This document shows positions 44,868 through 55,819 of a stretch of DNA of 64,000 bases, piece by piece; positions within the stretch are counted from its first letter, which is position 1; the number at the start of each line of letters is the position of its first letter. The notes under the pieces are model-generated. The model did not search any database. It saw nothing but the letters and a program-made list of their open reading frames with translations, and was not told where the DNA came from. This DNA comes from Xenorhabdus sp. BG5. Its GTDB lineage: Bacteria > Pseudomonadota > Gammaproteobacteria > Enterobacterales > Enterobacteriaceae. The position numbers and the translations under genes were made by a program. The stretch spans positions 19,603 to 83,602 of the forward strand of contig NZ_JADEUG010000016.1 of NCBI RefSeq assembly GCF_015163665.1. Direction: 5' to 3'.

Positions 44868-45719
44868 CTGTTGCGCGAGTATCACACCGGCCAAAACAAC
44901 ACCTCCTCCAATTAAATGGTAACTGTGCATTTCTTCATGGAGATCCACGATAGCAATAATGGCAGTAAATACGGGTGCCAGATTCATAAAAATAGCAGTC
45001 ATGTTTGCGCCAATGCGGGTGACACCTTGTATCCACAAATAGGGAGCAATAATGGAGGCAGGAATACCAGCAAACAGAACAAGGGAAATATTATCGGTCG
45101 TTAACTGGATATCATCTGCCATCATGAAATTGGGTAAAAGCAATAAAACGCCAAACCCAATTTGGGCATACAGTGATTGCCAGTTGGCTAATGGAATTGC
45201 CCAACGTTTGGTTAAAACTCCATACAAGGCATAAGAAGCGGCGGCAATAAACATCATCACTTCTCCAATACCCAAACCCTGTTGCAATAGGGAAGCGGGT
45301 TCCCCTTTGCTGACCAGCCATACAAGCCCAAACAGAGAGAGTACAGTGCCGAGAGTGATACCAACAGTGGGGGTAACCCGTAAGGCAAAGATACTGATAA
45401 TGACGGTTAACAGGGGGATTAATGAAGTGAAAATCCCGATGATTGTCGCGCTGACGGTGTGGGCTGCATAATATGCCAGGCTTTGGTTAAGCACCATACC
45501 CAGAGAACCCAAAATCAATAGCTTCCACCAATATTGAGCAATGATTTTCCGCTGTTGTAGAACTGGCAATAAGAGAAAAGGCGTCAGAACCAAAAAGGCA
45601 ATAAACCATCGGTAAAAAGAAATTGCAGCAGGTTCAATATGAGTGGCAGCAGCTTTGCTGACAACGGCGTTGATTGACCAGATCAGCACAGCGACAAGGG
45701 GGAATAATAAGTTCTTCAT
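44820..45719 (-). CDS. EamA/DMT-family transporter
   Basis: 299 residues, ten predicted transmembrane helices in two EamA repeats. Motifs LIWSINAVVSKAAATHIEPA and SFYRWFIAFLVLTPFLLLPV begin the first, and VMMFIAAASYALYGVLTKRW the second. Such proteins usually export metabolites. The ATG follows an expected site on the minus strand, and an AraC-type regulator diverges 131 bp away, probably controlling it. The last 16 codons overlap the end of tctE on the other strand. Substrate unknown. Confidence 0.87.
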   Translation of the reverse strand: MKNLLFPLVAVLIWSINAVVSKAAATHIEPAAISFYRWFIAFLVLTPFLLLPVLQQRKIIAQYWWKLLILGSLGMVLNQSLAYYAAHTVSATIIGIFTSLIPLLTVIISIFALRVTPTVGITLGTVLSLFGLVWLVSKGEPASLLQQGLGIGEVMMFIAAASYALYGVLTKRWAIPLANWQSLYAQIGFGVLLLLPNFMMADDIQLTTDNISLVLFAGIPASIIAPYLWIQGVTRIGANMTAIFMNLAPVFTAIIAIVDLHEEMHSYHLIGGGVVLAGVILAQQLRIPLTRRKPDYNSH

Positions 45720-45850
45720 TGAATTGGATTATTTAGGTAAGTAGTTTGTCTGTTTAGTTTAGCAATGACCGATTTATTATATATATTGATAATCAGACAA
45801 CAGATGTGGCTATTAAGACAAGATATTTACCCTTGGAGACAAATAAGGTT

Positions 45851-46600
45851 ATGTTTCAGCCAATTATGCCGGATATCCTCTCTTTTCGTGATGAAACATT
45901 GAATGCTGATACTGAATGTCGGTTACATACACATCCTTTCGGTCAATTAATTTATGTCGTTTGTGGCGTCATGGAAACTCAGGTGGGAAAGCAGCGTTTT
46001 CTTGCTCCACCAGAGTTTTGTATCTGGATACCGAAAAATATCGCCCATTCAAGTTATAACCGGAAGGCGATGCGATTTTGGATCATTGACATTTCCCCCC
46101 AATGGACGAAGACCTTGCCGCAACAACCTTGCCTTATCCGTTTGAGTGGTATCTTCAATGCCATTATGGTGGATTTTTTTCAGCGAAAGATCCGGCAGTT
46201 GGAAACAGAAAAAGATCGGCGGCTGGCACATATATTGATTGATCAGTTGGAGTTGTCACCAAGTCAGTGTACTTATTTACCTTCCTCAAAAGATAAATTG
46301 CTTGCTCCCGTATTACAGATGTTGGAACGTAATCCGGCAGATAATACCTCGTTAGCGGAGTGGGCTAAAAAACGTTATACCTCAGAGAGAACTTTATCGC
46401 GGCGTTGTAAGCAAGAATTGGGCATGTCATTTAGTGAATGGCGGCAACGGCTGCGTTTTCTCCATGCCATCTCTTTATTGGAACAGGGGAAAAGTATTCA
46501 CGAAATCGCGTTTGATGTGGGTTATAGCTCATCATCGGCTTTTATCGCCATGTTTCAACAGATTGCGGGCACAACACCAGAACGTTTCAGAAAAGGCTGA
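45851..46600 (+). CDS. AraC-family transcriptional regulator
   Basis: 249 residues from the ATG at 45851; a GTG at 45806 would add 15 residues but has no clear ribosome-binding site. GGAGA lies 11 nt upstream of this ATG. The cupin-type sensor has HTHPFGQLIYVVCGVMETQV and the two helix-turn-helix motifs are TSLAEWAKKRYTSERTLSRR and SIHEIAFDVGYSSSSAFIAM, ending AGTTPERFRK. It resembles NimR-type regulators that sit next to transporter genes. It likely controls the divergent EamA gene. Confidence 0.87.
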   Translation: MFQPIMPDILSFRDETLNADTECRLHTHPFGQLIYVVCGVMETQVGKQRFLAPPEFCIWIPKNIAHSSYNRKAMRFWIIDISPQWTKTLPQQPCLIRLSGIFNAIMVDFFQRKIRQLETEKDRRLAHILIDQLELSPSQCTYLPSSKDKLLAPVLQMLERNPADNTSLAEWAKKRYTSERTLSRRCKQELGMSFSEWRQRLRFLHAISLLEQGKSIHEIAFDVGYSSSSAFIAMFQQIAGTTPERFRKG

Positions 46601-46605
46601 AGGCC

Positions 46606-46693
46606 TATACTAATTGTTTTTCAAGATGCGTCTTAATATCTCTCCGCGTAGCGGGGAGAAATCACACGCATCTTGAAGTTAGATTGGTATATA
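46606..46693. repeat. Dispersed palindromic repeat, copy 5 (symmetric)
   Basis: TTTTTCAAGATGCGTCTTAAT and CACACGCATCTTGAAGTTAG make the outer arms, with CTCTCCGCGTAGCGGGGAGA in the centre. Unlike other copies it folds nearly end to end. Lies between the AraC-type gene and pdxB. Confidence 0.8.
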
Positions 46694-46757
46694 GGTTTTA
46701 TACAGATAAAATGGCAGAATAGTGGATCACGCCCATTTAAGTCATTGGATGAGAAAA

Positions 46758-47885
46758 GTGAAAATCTTAGTTGATGAAAATATGCCTTATGCTGAACAAC
46801 TCTTCCAGCAATTAGGTGAAGTGCAGGCAATTCCAGGGCGCCCAGTGCCTGAGGGAGTTTTGGAACATGCTGATGCCTTTATGGTTCGATCTGTCACTAA
46901 AGTCAATGAATCTTTGTTGCAGGGCAGTTCGGTGAAATTTGTCGGGACGGCCACGGCGGGAATGGATCATGTTGATCAGCAATGGTTATCTCAGGCAGGG
47001 ATTGGTTTTTCCGCCGCGCCTGGATGTAATGCCATTGCCGTGGTTGAGTATGTCTTCTCGGCATTGATGTTATTGGCTGAGCGCGATCAATTTCAGCTTA
47101 AAGACAAGACTGTCGGTATTGTCGGTGTTGGCAATGTCGGGGGACGTTTAGCTGATCGACTGACGGCCTTGGGCGTGAAGACCTTACTGTGCGATCCTCC
47201 CCGCGCAGATCGTGGCGATGAAGGGGCGTTCTGGCCTTTAGAAAAATTGGTGCAAGAAGCGGATATTCTGACTTTCCATACCCCTCTTAATCACTCTGGC
47301 CCATACCAGACGTATCATTTGGCTGATGCAGCATTACTCTCTGCATTACCGGACAACCGTATTTTGATTAATGCCAGCCGTGGTGAGGTGGTTGATAATC
47401 AAGCGTTACTTTCCGCGCTGCAAAATGGAAAAAGGTTACGCACAGTGCTTGATGTTTGGGAGCCAGAGCCTAACCTTTCTCTACCCCTGCTAGCGTTGGT
47501 TGATATTGCGACCCCACATATTGCCGGTTATACCCTGGAAGGCAAAGCACGGGGTACAACTCAGGTTTTTGAGGCTTATTGTGAATTCCTGGGGCAACCG
47601 CGCAAGACGGAATTGGCTGATCTGTTGCCAACACCCGATTTCAGTCAAGTCACCGTGCGAGGAGAGGTGACACAAAGTCTCCTCAAGCGTTTGATGCATT
47701 TAGTGTATGATGTGCGCCGTGATGATGCGCCCTTACGTCAGGTTGCGGATCAGGAGGGCGCATTTGATCGATTACGCAAATACTATCCAGATCGTCGGGA
47801 ATGGTCTTCACTGACCGTGCATTGTGACTCAGAAGAGAGTGCTCAATTACTGTCCAGACTTGGATTTAATGCAGAAGTGATTTAA
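46758..47885 (+). CDS. pdxB: Erythronate-4-phosphate dehydrogenase PdxB
   Basis: 375 residues starting with GTG at 46758, chosen because GGATGAG lies 5-7 nt upstream and the product then begins [16 protein letters not shown] as in E. coli; an ATG three codons earlier is possible. NAD-binding motif [20 protein letters not shown], with [20 protein letters not shown] carrying the catalytic His. A PdxB-specific C-terminal dimerisation domain follows. It performs the second step of pyridoxal phosphate synthesis. First gene of the pdxB-usg-truA series. Confidence 0.95.
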   Translation: MKILVDENMPYAEQLFQQLGEVQAIPGRPVPEGVLEHADAFMVRSVTKVNESLLQGSSVKFVGTATAGMDHVDQQWLSQAGIGFSAAPGCNAIAVVEYVFSALMLLAERDQFQLKDKTVGIVGVGNVGGRLADRLTALGVKTLLCDPPRADRGDEGAFWPLEKLVQEADILTFHTPLNHSGPYQTYHLADAALLSALPDNRILINASRGEVVDNQALLSALQNGKRLRTVLDVWEPEPNLSLPLLALVDIATPHIAGYTLEGKARGTTQVFEAYCEFLGQPRKTELADLLPTPDFSQVTVRGEVTQSLLKRLMHLVYDVRRDDAPLRQVADQEGAFDRLRKYYPDRREWSSLTVHCDSEESAQLLSRLGFNAEVI

Positions 47886-47886
47886 T

Positions 47887-47908
47887 ACAGGCAGGGATCC
47901 CTGCCTGT
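47887..47908. other. Perfect 22-bp palindrome between pdxB and usg
   Basis: ACAGGCAGGGA and TCCCTGCCTGT are directly adjacent inverted arms with no loop. No T-run follows. It could be a hairpin that stabilises pdxB mRNA or gives partial termination. Confidence 0.6.
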
Positions 47909-47953
47909 CAGCAAAATAAGAAATTTGGAATAAGAGAAGTGGAGAAGACCAAC

Positions 47954-48964
47954 ATGTCAGAAGGTTGGAATATTGCGCTTTTGGGTGCAACAGGCGCAGT
48001 AGGTGAAGCGATATTGGCGTTATTACAGGAACGTCAATTTCCGGTTGGTGAACTGTATCTTCTTGCCAGTGAACAAAGTGTTGGAAAGATCCAGCGTTTT
48101 AACGGAAAAAACATCACGGTTCGTGATGCGGCAGAGTTTGACTGGTCACAGGTACAACTTGCTTTTTTTGCCGCGACGATGGAAATAACTGCGCAACATA
48201 TTGAAAAGGCAACAGAATCTGGTTGCCTGGTGATTGATAGCAGCGGCTTGTTTGCCGCAGAGCCAGATGTGCCTTTGGTTGTTCCTGGCGTTAACCCTTA
48301 TGCATTGGCTGAATATCGTAACCGTAACATCATTGCTGTAGCAGATAGCTCAACTAGCCAGGTTCTGACCGCCATCAAGCCATTGATCGATACGGCTGGC
48401 ATTGCCCGTTTACATTTGACCAATATATTGCCAGTTTCTGTTTATGGCAAAGCAGCCACTGATGAATTGGCAGGGCAGAGTGCGCGTTTATTAAATGGCA
48501 TTCCACCGGATGAGGGGCGTTTCAGCAAACAATTGGCTTTCAATTTGTTGCCGTTGTTGCCTGATGCTGAAGGTGTGGTGCGCGAAGAGCGTCGTATTGT
48601 CGATCAAATTCGCAAAGTATTACAGGATGAAGGGTTGCCGGTTTCGGTAAGTTGTGTTCAATCCTCTGTTTTCTATGGTATTGCCCAAATGGTGAACTTG
48701 GAAACGCTGCGTCCGGTTGGCATAGAAGAAGCCTGTAGTGAATTCGAGCGTCTTGACGATATTCAGGTTTCAGAAGAGGGGGATTACCCGACTCAGGTAA
48801 CGGATGCTTCGGGCAGTGATCGTTTGAGCATAGGTTGTCTGCGTAACGATTACGGTATGCCTGAGATGCTGCAATTCTGGTCAGTTGCCGATAATATCCG
48901 TTTCGGTGGTGCCTTGATGGCGGTTGAAATCGCTGAAAAACTGATGCAGGAGCAATTTTACTGA
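47954..48964 (+). CDS. usg: USG-1 protein, aspartate-semialdehyde-dehydrogenase-like
   Basis: 336 residues from the ATG at 47954. It has the NADP-binding start of the family ([20 protein letters not shown]) and the same overall fold and length. At the position of the catalytic Cys, however, the sequence reads [20 protein letters not shown], so Ser replaces Cys. The E. coli Usg has the same loss, and it is regarded as non-catalytic. Function unknown. GTGGAGAAG precedes the start. It ends on the truA start codon (TGATG). Confidence 0.93.
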   Translation: MSEGWNIALLGATGAVGEAILALLQERQFPVGELYLLASEQSVGKIQRFNGKNITVRDAAEFDWSQVQLAFFAATMEITAQHIEKATESGCLVIDSSGLFAAEPDVPLVVPGVNPYALAEYRNRNIIAVADSSTSQVLTAIKPLIDTAGIARLHLTNILPVSVYGKAATDELAGQSARLLNGIPPDEGRFSKQLAFNLLPLLPDAEGVVREERRIVDQIRKVLQDEGLPVSVSCVQSSVFYGIAQMVNLETLRPVGIEEACSEFERLDDIQVSEEGDYPTQVTDASGSDRLSIGCLRNDYGMPEMLQFWSVADNIRFGGALMAVEIAEKLMQEQFY

Positions 48965-49803
48965 TGTCTGATACAGGGCTGAGTCAGTCTGTGCCTGAGG
49001 CAAAAAAAGAGAAAATTGCACTGGGGATTGAATATGACGGCAGTCGATATTATGGTTGGCAGCGTCAGCAAGAAGTGAAAAGCGTACAGGAATGCCTGGA
49101 AAAAGCGCTGTCGAAAGTTGCGAATGAGCCGATTTCAGTTTTTTGTGCGGGTAGAACGGATGCAGGGGTACACGCGACCGGGCAGGTCGTGCATTTTGAA
49201 ACCTCGTCCCAACGTAAAGATGCCGCATGGACAATGGGGGTAAATACCCATTTGCCAGCGGATATTGCAGTACGTTGGGTTAAAACGGTGGATGATGAAT
49301 TCCATGCCCGTTTCAGTGCAACTGCTCGCCGTTATCGCTATGTGATTTTTAACCACCGTTATCGTCCAGCGGTATTGGCGCATGGTGTCACGCATTTTCA
49401 TTATCCATTGGATGAGAAAAAGATGCATGGAGCGGCACAGAGCTTGTTGGGAGAAAATGACTTTACTTCTTTCCGGGCAGTGCAGTGCCAATCCAATTCA
49501 CCGTGGCGCAATATGATGCATATTAACGTTAGTCGGCATGGGCATTATATTGTTGTGGACATTAAGGCGAATGCCTTCGTGCATCACATGGTACGCAATA
49601 TCGTTGGCAGCTTGCTGGAGATTGGTTGCGGTAACCAGGATATTGGCTGGATGGCTGAATTATTGGCGCTGAAAGACAGGACAAAAGCGGCAGCCACTGC
49701 CAAGGCTGAAGGCTTATATTTAGTTGCTGTGGATTATCCTGAGCGTTTTGATTTACCTGAGCCCATTATGGGGCCACTATTTCTGGCAAATCATTTAATC
49801 TGA
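48964..49803 (+). CDS. truA: tRNA pseudouridine(38-40) synthase TruA
   Basis: 279 residues. The catalytic Asp is in [20 protein letters not shown] (about residue 61), with [20 protein letters not shown] and [20 protein letters not shown] further on. It isomerises U38-U40 in anticodon stems. Its ATG overlaps the usg stop codon, so translation is coupled. Its N-terminus is a little longer than the E. coli protein ([17 protein letters not shown] extension). Confidence 0.96.
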   Translation: MSDTGLSQSVPEAKKEKIALGIEYDGSRYYGWQRQQEVKSVQECLEKALSKVANEPISVFCAGRTDAGVHATGQVVHFETSSQRKDAAWTMGVNTHLPADIAVRWVKTVDDEFHARFSATARRYRYVIFNHRYRPAVLAHGVTHFHYPLDEKKMHGAAQSLLGENDFTSFRAVQCQSNSPWRNMMHINVSRHGHYIVVDIKANAFVHHMVRNIVGSLLEIGCGNQDIGWMAELLALKDRTKAAATAKAEGLYLVAVDYPERFDLPEPIMGPLFLANHLI

Positions 49804-49849
49804 CATTTTCGAATAGTGACAGGGATGTTTGGTCATAACGAGGAATATT

Positions 49850-50548
49850 ATGGAGTTTTTAACTCATTTTGTTGATTTCGCGAAATTCATTGTCGATTTT
49901 ATTTTACACATTGATGCTCATTTAGCTGAATTAGTTGCCAGTTATGGTGATTGGGTTTATGGCATCCTCTTTCTGATTATATTTTGTGAAACAGGTCTGG
50001 TGGTCACGCCATTTTTGCCAGGGGACTCCTTGCTGTTTGTGGCTGGCGCACTCTCTGCATTAGATTCCAATGATCTGAATGTACACATCATGGTGGCTTT
50101 GATGATTACAGCCGCGATTATTGGTGATGCTATCAACTATACCATTGGCAGAATATTTGGTGAGAAATTATTTACCAATCCCAATTCAAAGATTTTTCGC
50201 CGCAGTTATTTAGATAAGACCCATGAGTTTTATGAAAAACATGGTGGAAAAGCAATAATCTTGGCTCGGTTTGTGCCAATTGTGAGAACGTTTGCACCGT
50301 TTGTTGCAGGAATGGGGAAAATGTCTTACCGCCATTTTGCTGCTTATAATGTCATCGGTGCATTTATCTGGGTGCTATTATTCACTTATGCCGGTTATTT
50401 ATTTGGTGATATGCCAGTTATACAGCAAAATCTGAAATTATTGATTGTTGCTATTATTTTTATCTCTATTTTGCCTGGCATCATAGAAATTTGGCGTCAT
50501 CGCCGTGCTGCGTCGAAAAAAGCAACAGGCAGTGCAGTAGATAGATAA
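49850..50548 (+). CDS. dedA: DedA-family membrane protein
   Basis: 232 residues with about five membrane segments. The family blocks are [29 protein letters not shown] and [20 protein letters not shown] followed by [20 protein letters not shown]. DedA/VTT proteins are lipid carriers or scramblases important for envelope integrity. ACGAGGAAT precedes the ATG at 49850. Position between truA and accD is as in E. coli. Confidence 0.94.
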   Translation: MEFLTHFVDFAKFIVDFILHIDAHLAELVASYGDWVYGILFLIIFCETGLVVTPFLPGDSLLFVAGALSALDSNDLNVHIMVALMITAAIIGDAINYTIGRIFGEKLFTNPNSKIFRRSYLDKTHEFYEKHGGKAIILARFVPIVRTFAPFVAGMGKMSYRHFAAYNVIGAFIWVLLFTYAGYLFGDMPVIQQNLKLLIVAIIFISILPGIIEIWRHRRAASKKATGSAVDR

Positions 50549-50673
50549 ATAGAAGATAGATAAACCGATAACAGGTTTGAGCAGTTTTTTATCCACACTG
50601 TAATGGCATTGTGGTTTAATGGCACGTAAAACAAAAGCTGGCAGCAGCCAGATTCAGACGGAAAGGTTCATTA

Positions 50674-51621
50674 ATGAGCTGGATTGAAAAGATTCTAAAC
50701 AAAAGCAAAATCATACAAACTCGTAAGGCCAGTATACCCGAAGGAGTTTGGACAAAATGCGACAGTTGCAGTCAGGTACTTTATCGTGCTGAATTAGAGC
50801 GTAACCTTGAAGTGTGTCCAAAATGTGACCACCATATGCGTATTTCAGCCCGTAAGAGATTGCATTCATTTTTGGATGAAGGCACTGGCACAGAATTAGG
50901 CAGTGAACTGGAACCCAAAGATATCCTGAAATTCCGCGATACTAAAAAATATAAAGATCGCTTAGTGGCAGCCCAGAAGCAGACGCAAGAAAAAGATGCA
51001 CTCATCGTTATGAAGGGTAAGCTGCATGATATGCCAGTTGTGGCGGGTGCCTTTGAGTTCAATTTTATGGGTGGCTCAATGGGCTCTGTGGTTGGCGCTC
51101 GTTTTGTACGTGCTGTTGAACAGGCGCTGGAAGATAACTGTCCATTTATCTGTTTTGCTTCCAGTGGCGGAGCTCGTATGCAGGAAGCGTTGATGTCACT
51201 GATGCAGATGGCAAAAACCAGTGCAGCGCTGGCAAAAATGCAACATCGTGGTTTGCCTTATATCTGTGTGTTGACCAACCCAACAATGGGTGGGGTAACA
51301 GCAAGTATGGGGATGCTGGGTGATATCAATATCGCCGAGCCTAAGGCATTGATTGGCTTTGCGGGTCCTCGTGTCATCGAGCAGACTGTGCGGGAAAAAT
51401 TGCCGGAAGGTTTCCAACGTAGTGAGTTCCTGCTGGAGAAAGGTGCGATTGATATGATCGTGCATCGTCCAGACATGCGCGATAAAGTTGCCAGCCTGCT
51501 TGCCATGTTGACCCACAAACCTCATCCAGGCACAAAAGCAGAGCCAGTAGAAGCAATCGTTGTTGATTCTGCTGATGTCGAAGCGGATATAAACATCAAT
51601 CCTAATAAAGAAGATGTCTGA
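50674..51621 (+). CDS. accD: Acetyl-CoA carboxylase carboxyltransferase subunit beta AccD
   Basis: 315 residues. An N-terminal zinc ribbon uses Cys29, Cys32, Cys48 and Cys51 (KCDSCSQ ... EVCPKCDHH). The carboxyltransferase core includes [40 protein letters not shown] and [20 protein letters not shown]. It forms the carboxyltransferase with AccA for fatty-acid synthesis. GAAAGG precedes the ATG. It overlaps folC by 8 nt. Confidence 0.96.
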   Translation: MSWIEKILNKSKIIQTRKASIPEGVWTKCDSCSQVLYRAELERNLEVCPKCDHHMRISARKRLHSFLDEGTGTELGSELEPKDILKFRDTKKYKDRLVAAQKQTQEKDALIVMKGKLHDMPVVAGAFEFNFMGGSMGSVVGARFVRAVEQALEDNCPFICFASSGGARMQEALMSLMQMAKTSAALAKMQHRGLPYICVLTNPTMGGVTASMGMLGDINIAEPKALIGFAGPRVIEQTVREKLPEGFQRSEFLLEKGAIDMIVHRPDMRDKVASLLAMLTHKPHPGTKAEPVEAIVVDSADVEADININPNKEDV

Positions 51622-52912
51622 TATTTCACAAATTCCTCAAGCCGCGTCGCCACTGATGACGTGGCTTTCCTATCTGGGAAACCTGCATACCAAAGCCATT
51701 GATATGGGGCTTGAACGTGTGGGTAAACTGGGTCGTCAGTTAGGCTTATTGAGCCCGGCTCCAAAAGTTATCACGGTATCAGGTACTAATGGCAAGGGGA
51801 CCACTTGCCATACCCTGGAGTCCATTTTTCTGGCCGCAGGGCTTAAAGTCGGCGTGTACAGTTCCCCGCATTTAGTCCGCTACACCGAAAGGGTGCGTAT
51901 TCAGGGAAAGGAACTCGCGGAACAAGATTTCTGCCGTGTATTTGCAGCGATTGAAGCCCAGCGTGGTGACATCTCATTAACCTATTTTGAATATGGGACG
52001 TTGGCCGCATTACAACTTTTCAAAGAAGCGGATCTTGATGTCGTGATTTTGGAAGTTGGGCTGGGTGGACGTTTGGATGCCACCAATATTGTTGATGCCG
52101 ATATTGCCGCAATCACCAGTATTGCACTGGATCATACGGATTGGTTGGGTGCAGATCGCGAACACATTGGGCGTGAAAAAGCGGGCATTTTCCGCCGTGG
52201 ACATTTTGCCGTAGTGGGTGAACCTGATATGCCTCACTCAATTGCTGAAGTTGCGGATGAATTAAGCGCTAAGCTCTTTCGTCGTGGTGTTGATTGGCAT
52301 TTCTCACAGCATGAAAATAGCTGGAACTGGCGAAGCGGTAAGCAACAATTCAATGAGTTACCTTTACCTAATTTGCCGTTAGCAAATGCTGCAACTGCAA
52401 TGGGGGTGCTCCATTGCTTGTTGCAGCAGGATGACAAAGTCAGCCGGGCCATTGATGAACAAGCAATTCATGCAGGGCTAAGAAATGCGCAATTACCGGG
52501 GCGTTTCCAAATTATCAGGGAAAATCCGCTGGTCATTTTGGATGTGGCTCATAATCCACATGCTGCGGGCTATCTGGTGAAAAAACTGGCAGAATTGCCT
52601 CGCTCACCAGACAGCAAGATCCGTGGCGTGGTTGGCATGTTGGGAGATAAGGACATAGCGGGTACACTTGCCTGTCTTTCTCAACAGATTGATGAGTGGT
52701 ATTGCGCATCATTGCATGAACTGAGGGGAGCAGAAGCTGACGAATTGTCTGGACATCTTCTACAGGCACGGACATTCCCCGAAGTAAAAACAGCCTGGCA
52801 GCAGGCAGTGAAAGATGCGTCGGTGCAAGATATTATCGTGGTTTGTGGCTCTTTCCACACTGTCGCACATGTCATGGAAGCACTGGAGGAGGGCAAGGAA
52901 AGTGGCCAGTAA
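51614..52912 (+). CDS. folC: Dihydrofolate/folylpolyglutamate synthase FolC
   Basis: 432 residues. P-loop [20 protein letters not shown] (about residues 56-75), [40 protein letters not shown] and [20 protein letters not shown] are the ATP, folate and Mg-site motifs. It adds glutate residues to folate and makes dihydrofolate. The start overlaps accD, and the end overlaps dedD by 11 nt. Confidence 0.95.
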   Translation: MSDISQIPQAASPLMTWLSYLGNLHTKAIDMGLERVGKLGRQLGLLSPAPKVITVSGTNGKGTTCHTLESIFLAAGLKVGVYSSPHLVRYTERVRIQGKELAEQDFCRVFAAIEAQRGDISLTYFEYGTLAALQLFKEADLDVVILEVGLGGRLDATNIVDADIAAITSIALDHTDWLGADREHIGREKAGIFRRGHFAVVGEPDMPHSIAEVADELSAKLFRRGVDWHFSQHENSWNWRSGKQQFNELPLPNLPLANAATAMGVLHCLLQQDDKVSRAIDEQAIHAGLRNAQLPGRFQIIRENPLVILDVAHNPHAAGYLVKKLAELPRSPDSKIRGVVGMLGDKDIAGTLACLSQQIDEWYCASLHELRGAEADELSGHLLQARTFPEVKTAWQQAVKDASVQDIIVVCGSFHTVAHVMEALEEGKESGQ

Positions 52913-53594
52913 ATTCCAAAATCGCTTGGTTGGTACGATTGTTCTTGTTGCATTGGGCGTCATTGTCCTGCCTATGATTTTTGATGGTGATAAGAAATAC
53001 AATGAAAATCAATTTGCGGCGATCCCTTTGGTGCCAAAGCCTGGTGATGAAGAAGATATTGACTCGATCCCACCATTGACACAAAACATGCCGTCTACAC
53101 CGCCTGAAGGTGCTGCGGAAGCAATGCAATCACAGGAGCAAGAGCCCGATATAGATATGCTGACTCGGCCATCGTCTTCAGAGTCAATAACAACACCTCC
53201 TGTCACTGTCACGCAAGATCCTAAAACCGTGGTGCAACCTGAGTCGTCTTCTCAACAGAAAGCGGTAACTAAACCACAGGTTAAACCGGAACCCCGCGTT
53301 GAAAGCAAGCCAGAAATTAAACCTAAACCGGAGCCAACAGAGCAAGCCCCTCAGGCAACGGCATATGTTGTTCAGCTTGGCGCATTAAAAAACGCGGATA
53401 AGGTTGATGAGATAGTGGCAAGGCTGCGTCTTTCTGGGCACCAGGTATATACCGTGCCTTCTTCTCCGGTACAGGGGCAGTTAACCCGAATTTATGTAGG
53501 ACCGAATGCATCAAGGCAGGCACTGGAATCTATTTTGCCCGAATTAAAGGAACTTACGGGATTACAAGGGCAGATGAAAAATTATAAGCCATAA
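52902..53594 (+). CDS. dedD: Cell-division SPOR-domain protein DedD
   Basis: 230 residues, starting with GTG at 52902 (AAGGAAA upstream) so that the product begins [20 protein letters not shown] as in E. coli. One N-terminal transmembrane segment, a Pro/Lys/Glu-rich periplasmic linker (PQVKPEPRVESKPEIKPKPE region), and a C-terminal SPOR domain (TAYVVQLGALKNADKVDEIV onward) that binds denuded peptidoglycan at the septum. The longer open frame upstream lies inside folC. Confidence 0.95.
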   Translation: MASKFQNRLVGTIVLVALGVIVLPMIFDGDKKYNENQFAAIPLVPKPGDEEDIDSIPPLTQNMPSTPPEGAAEAMQSQEQEPDIDMLTRPSSSESITTPPVTVTQDPKTVVQPESSSQQKAVTKPQVKPEPRVESKPEIKPKPEPTEQAPQATAYVVQLGALKNADKVDEIVARLRLSGHQVYTVPSSPVQGQLTRIYVGPNASRQALESILPELKELTGLQGQMKNYKP

Positions 53595-53664
53595 TCTGAT
53601 TGACGCAGCAAATGCTGTTTGTCTACCTGTCGAAAATTATTTTCAGTAGAGTGATGAATCTACT

Positions 53665-53680
53665 ACGCAAACGTTTTCGT
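53665..53680. promoter_or_regulatory. PurR box before cvpA-purF
   Basis: ACGCAAACGTTTTCGT matches the PurR consensus at essentially every position, 56 bp upstream of the cvpA start. A possible -10 TAGAAT is at 53688-53693. In E. coli PurR represses this operon when hypoxanthine or guanine is present. Confidence 0.93.
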
Positions 53681-53693
53681 TTTCTGTTAGAAT

Positions 53694-53725
53694 GCTCCCG
53701 ACCTGAGTGTCGGGAGCCTGTTTTT
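53694..53725 (+). terminator. Terminator-like hairpin between the PurR box and cvpA
   Basis: GCTCCCGAC (53694-53702) pairs perfectly with GTCGGGAGC (53709-53717), followed by CTGTTTTT. It could end readthrough from dedD, or attenuate cvpA-purF if transcription starts upstream of it. Confidence 0.75.
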
Positions 53726-53735
53726 GGATTAAAAT

Positions 53736-54224
53736 ATGGTCTGGATTGATTATACGATCATTGCCATCATTGGTTTCTCGGCACTGGTTAGCTTGATTCG
53801 TGGTTTTGTTCGCGAAGCGCTTTCCCTGATAACGTGGGGCTGTGCTTTCTTTGTTGCAAGCCACTTCTATACTTATCTGGCGGCTTATTTTACCCGCCTT
53901 GAGGATGAACTGGTGCGCAATGGGGTAGCGATTGCTATCTTATTTATTGCAACACTGATTGTTGGCGCAGTAGTAAACTATGTCATTGGTTCACTTGTTC
54001 AGCGAACAGGCCTGTCAGGCACTGATCGGGTTTTGGGGATCTGCTTTGGCGCCTTGCGTGGTGTCTTGGTGGTGTCTGCCATTTTGTTTATTGCGGACTC
54101 TTTCACGCCACTGCCCAAAAGTCAGGATTGGCAACAATCACAACTGATCCCACAGTTTAGTCAAATTATCAGGTGGTTTTTTGACTACCTACAAAGTGCG
54201 TCGAGTTTCTTGCCGGAGAGATAA
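53736..54224 (+). CDS. cvpA: Colicin V production protein CvpA
   Basis: 162 residues, four transmembrane helices; [20 protein letters not shown] and [20 protein letters not shown] begin the protein, and [20 protein letters not shown] is the conserved fourth block. It is an inner-membrane protein linked to envelope homeostasis and colicin V export. GGATTAAAAT precedes the ATG. It is co-transcribed with purF, 32 nt downstream, under PurR. Confidence 0.95.
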   Translation: MVWIDYTIIAIIGFSALVSLIRGFVREALSLITWGCAFFVASHFYTYLAAYFTRLEDELVRNGVAIAILFIATLIVGAVVNYVIGSLVQRTGLSGTDRVLGICFGALRGVLVVSAILFIADSFTPLPKSQDWQQSQLIPQFSQIIRWFFDYLQSASSFLPER

Positions 54225-54256
54225 CGCTCTCCGCTTGGCTGATGAGGAAAGGCTAC

Positions 54257-55774
54257 ATGTGCGGTATTGTCGGTATCGTCGGTTTTACACCGGTTAACCA
54301 GTCGATTTATGATGCATTGACGGTGCTTCAGCACCGTGGACAAGATGCAGCAGGTATTGCAACTATTGATGGTAACAATGAGTTTCGTTTACGTAAGGCG
54401 AATGGTTTAGTCAAGGATGTGTTTGAAACACGGCACATGCTACGTTTACAGGGAACCATCGGCATTGGGCATGTCCGTTATCCTACGGCGGGCAGTTCCA
54501 GTGCATCTGAAGCGCAGCCCTTTTATGTGAATTCTCCTTTTGGTATCACGTTGGCACATAACGGCAATCTGACAAACGCACATGAATTGAAAAAAATGCT
54601 GTTTGAAAATGCCCGCCGTCATGTCAACACAACCTCAGACTCTGAAATTCTACTGAATATTTTTGCCAATGAATTAGCCCAATTTCCCCATTTCCCTTTA
54701 GAGCCTGATGATATCTTCTCGGCAGTCGCGAAAATGCACAAAAAAATTCGTGGCGCTTATGCGTGTATTGCCATGATTATTGGGCATGGGGTGGTGGCTT
54801 TTCGTGATCCACATGGCATTCGTCCTCTGGTGCTGGGAAAGAAAACACGGGAAGATGGCCGCAATGAATACATGGTGGCATCGGAAAGTGTAGCGTTGGA
54901 TACATTGGGTTTTGAGTTCCTGCGCGATGTGGCTTCTGGGGAAGCGATTTATATCACTGAAAACGGGCAACTATTTACTCGCCAGTGTGCAGAAAATCCG
55001 TCATTAACACCGTGTTTGTTCGAATTTGTCTACTTCGCTCGCCCGGATTCCTTTATTGACAAGGTTTCGGTTTATAACGCCCGGTTGCGGATGGGGCGGA
55101 AATTGGGGGAAAAAATTGCCCGTGAATGGGAAGACTTACATATTGATGTCGTTATTCCCGTACCGGAAACCTCTTGTGATATCGCATTGGAAATCGCCCA
55201 TATTCTGGATAAACCCTATCGCCAGGGATTTGTCAAAAACCGTTATGTCGGGCGTACCTTTATCATGCCTGGTCAGCAAGAGCGCCGTAAATCTGTTCGT
55301 CGTAAACTGAATGCTAATCGCGCTGAATTCCGGGGTAAAAATGTTTTGCTGGTGGATGATTCCATCGTGCGTGGAACCACGTCTGAGCAGATTGTTGAAC
55401 TGGCGCGTGAAGCGGGAGCCAAGAAAGTCTATTTTGCTTCGGCGGCACCGGAAGTTCGCTTCCCGAATGTTTATGGTATTGATATGCCGAATGCCAATGA
55501 ACTGATAGCTCACGGTCGGGAAGTGGATGAAATTCGTCAGATCATTGGTGCCGATGCCCTGATATACCAAAACCTCCACGATCTTGTCCTGGCTGTCCGG
55601 GAAGAAAACCCTGATATTGAAAAATTCGAATGCTCCGTATTCGATGGTATCTATGTCACGAAAGACATTGACCAGTGTTACCTCGACTATCTGGAAAATC
55701 TACGCAAAGATGATGCCATGAAAGTGCGTGGACAGAGCGAAATAGAGGATCTGGAAATATATAATGAAGGATAA
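54257..55774 (+). CDS. purF: Amidophosphoribosyltransferase PurF
   Basis: 505 residues from the ATG at 54257, chosen because the nucleophile Cys must be residue 2 ([20 protein letters not shown]). The N-terminal glutaminase domain has [20 protein letters not shown], and the C-terminal PRTase domain has [20 protein letters not shown], which binds PRPP. First committed step of purine synthesis. GAGGAAAGG precedes the ATG. Length equals that of E. coli. Confidence 0.97.
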   Translation: MCGIVGIVGFTPVNQSIYDALTVLQHRGQDAAGIATIDGNNEFRLRKANGLVKDVFETRHMLRLQGTIGIGHVRYPTAGSSSASEAQPFYVNSPFGITLAHNGNLTNAHELKKMLFENARRHVNTTSDSEILLNIFANELAQFPHFPLEPDDIFSAVAKMHKKIRGAYACIAMIIGHGVVAFRDPHGIRPLVLGKKTREDGRNEYMVASESVALDTLGFEFLRDVASGEAIYITENGQLFTRQCAENPSLTPCLFEFVYFARPDSFIDKVSVYNARLRMGRKLGEKIAREWEDLHIDVVIPVPETSCDIALEIAHILDKPYRQGFVKNRYVGRTFIMPGQQERRKSVRRKLNANRAEFRGKNVLLVDDSIVRGTTSEQIVELAREAGAKKVYFASAAPEVRFPNVYGIDMPNANELIAHGREVDEIRQIIGADALIYQNLHDLVLAVREENPDIEKFECSVFDGIYVTKDIDQCYLDYLENLRKDDAMKVRGQSEIEDLEIYNEG

Positions 55775-55819
55775 TATTGTTATTATCATGCAGTTATAGC
55801 CAGAATCTCAGAGGAAAAC

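Noticed and set aside
55136..55579. 147-codon minus-strand open frame within purF
   Set aside because: Fully inside the conserved PRTase domain of purF on the other strand; a shadow of its codon use.
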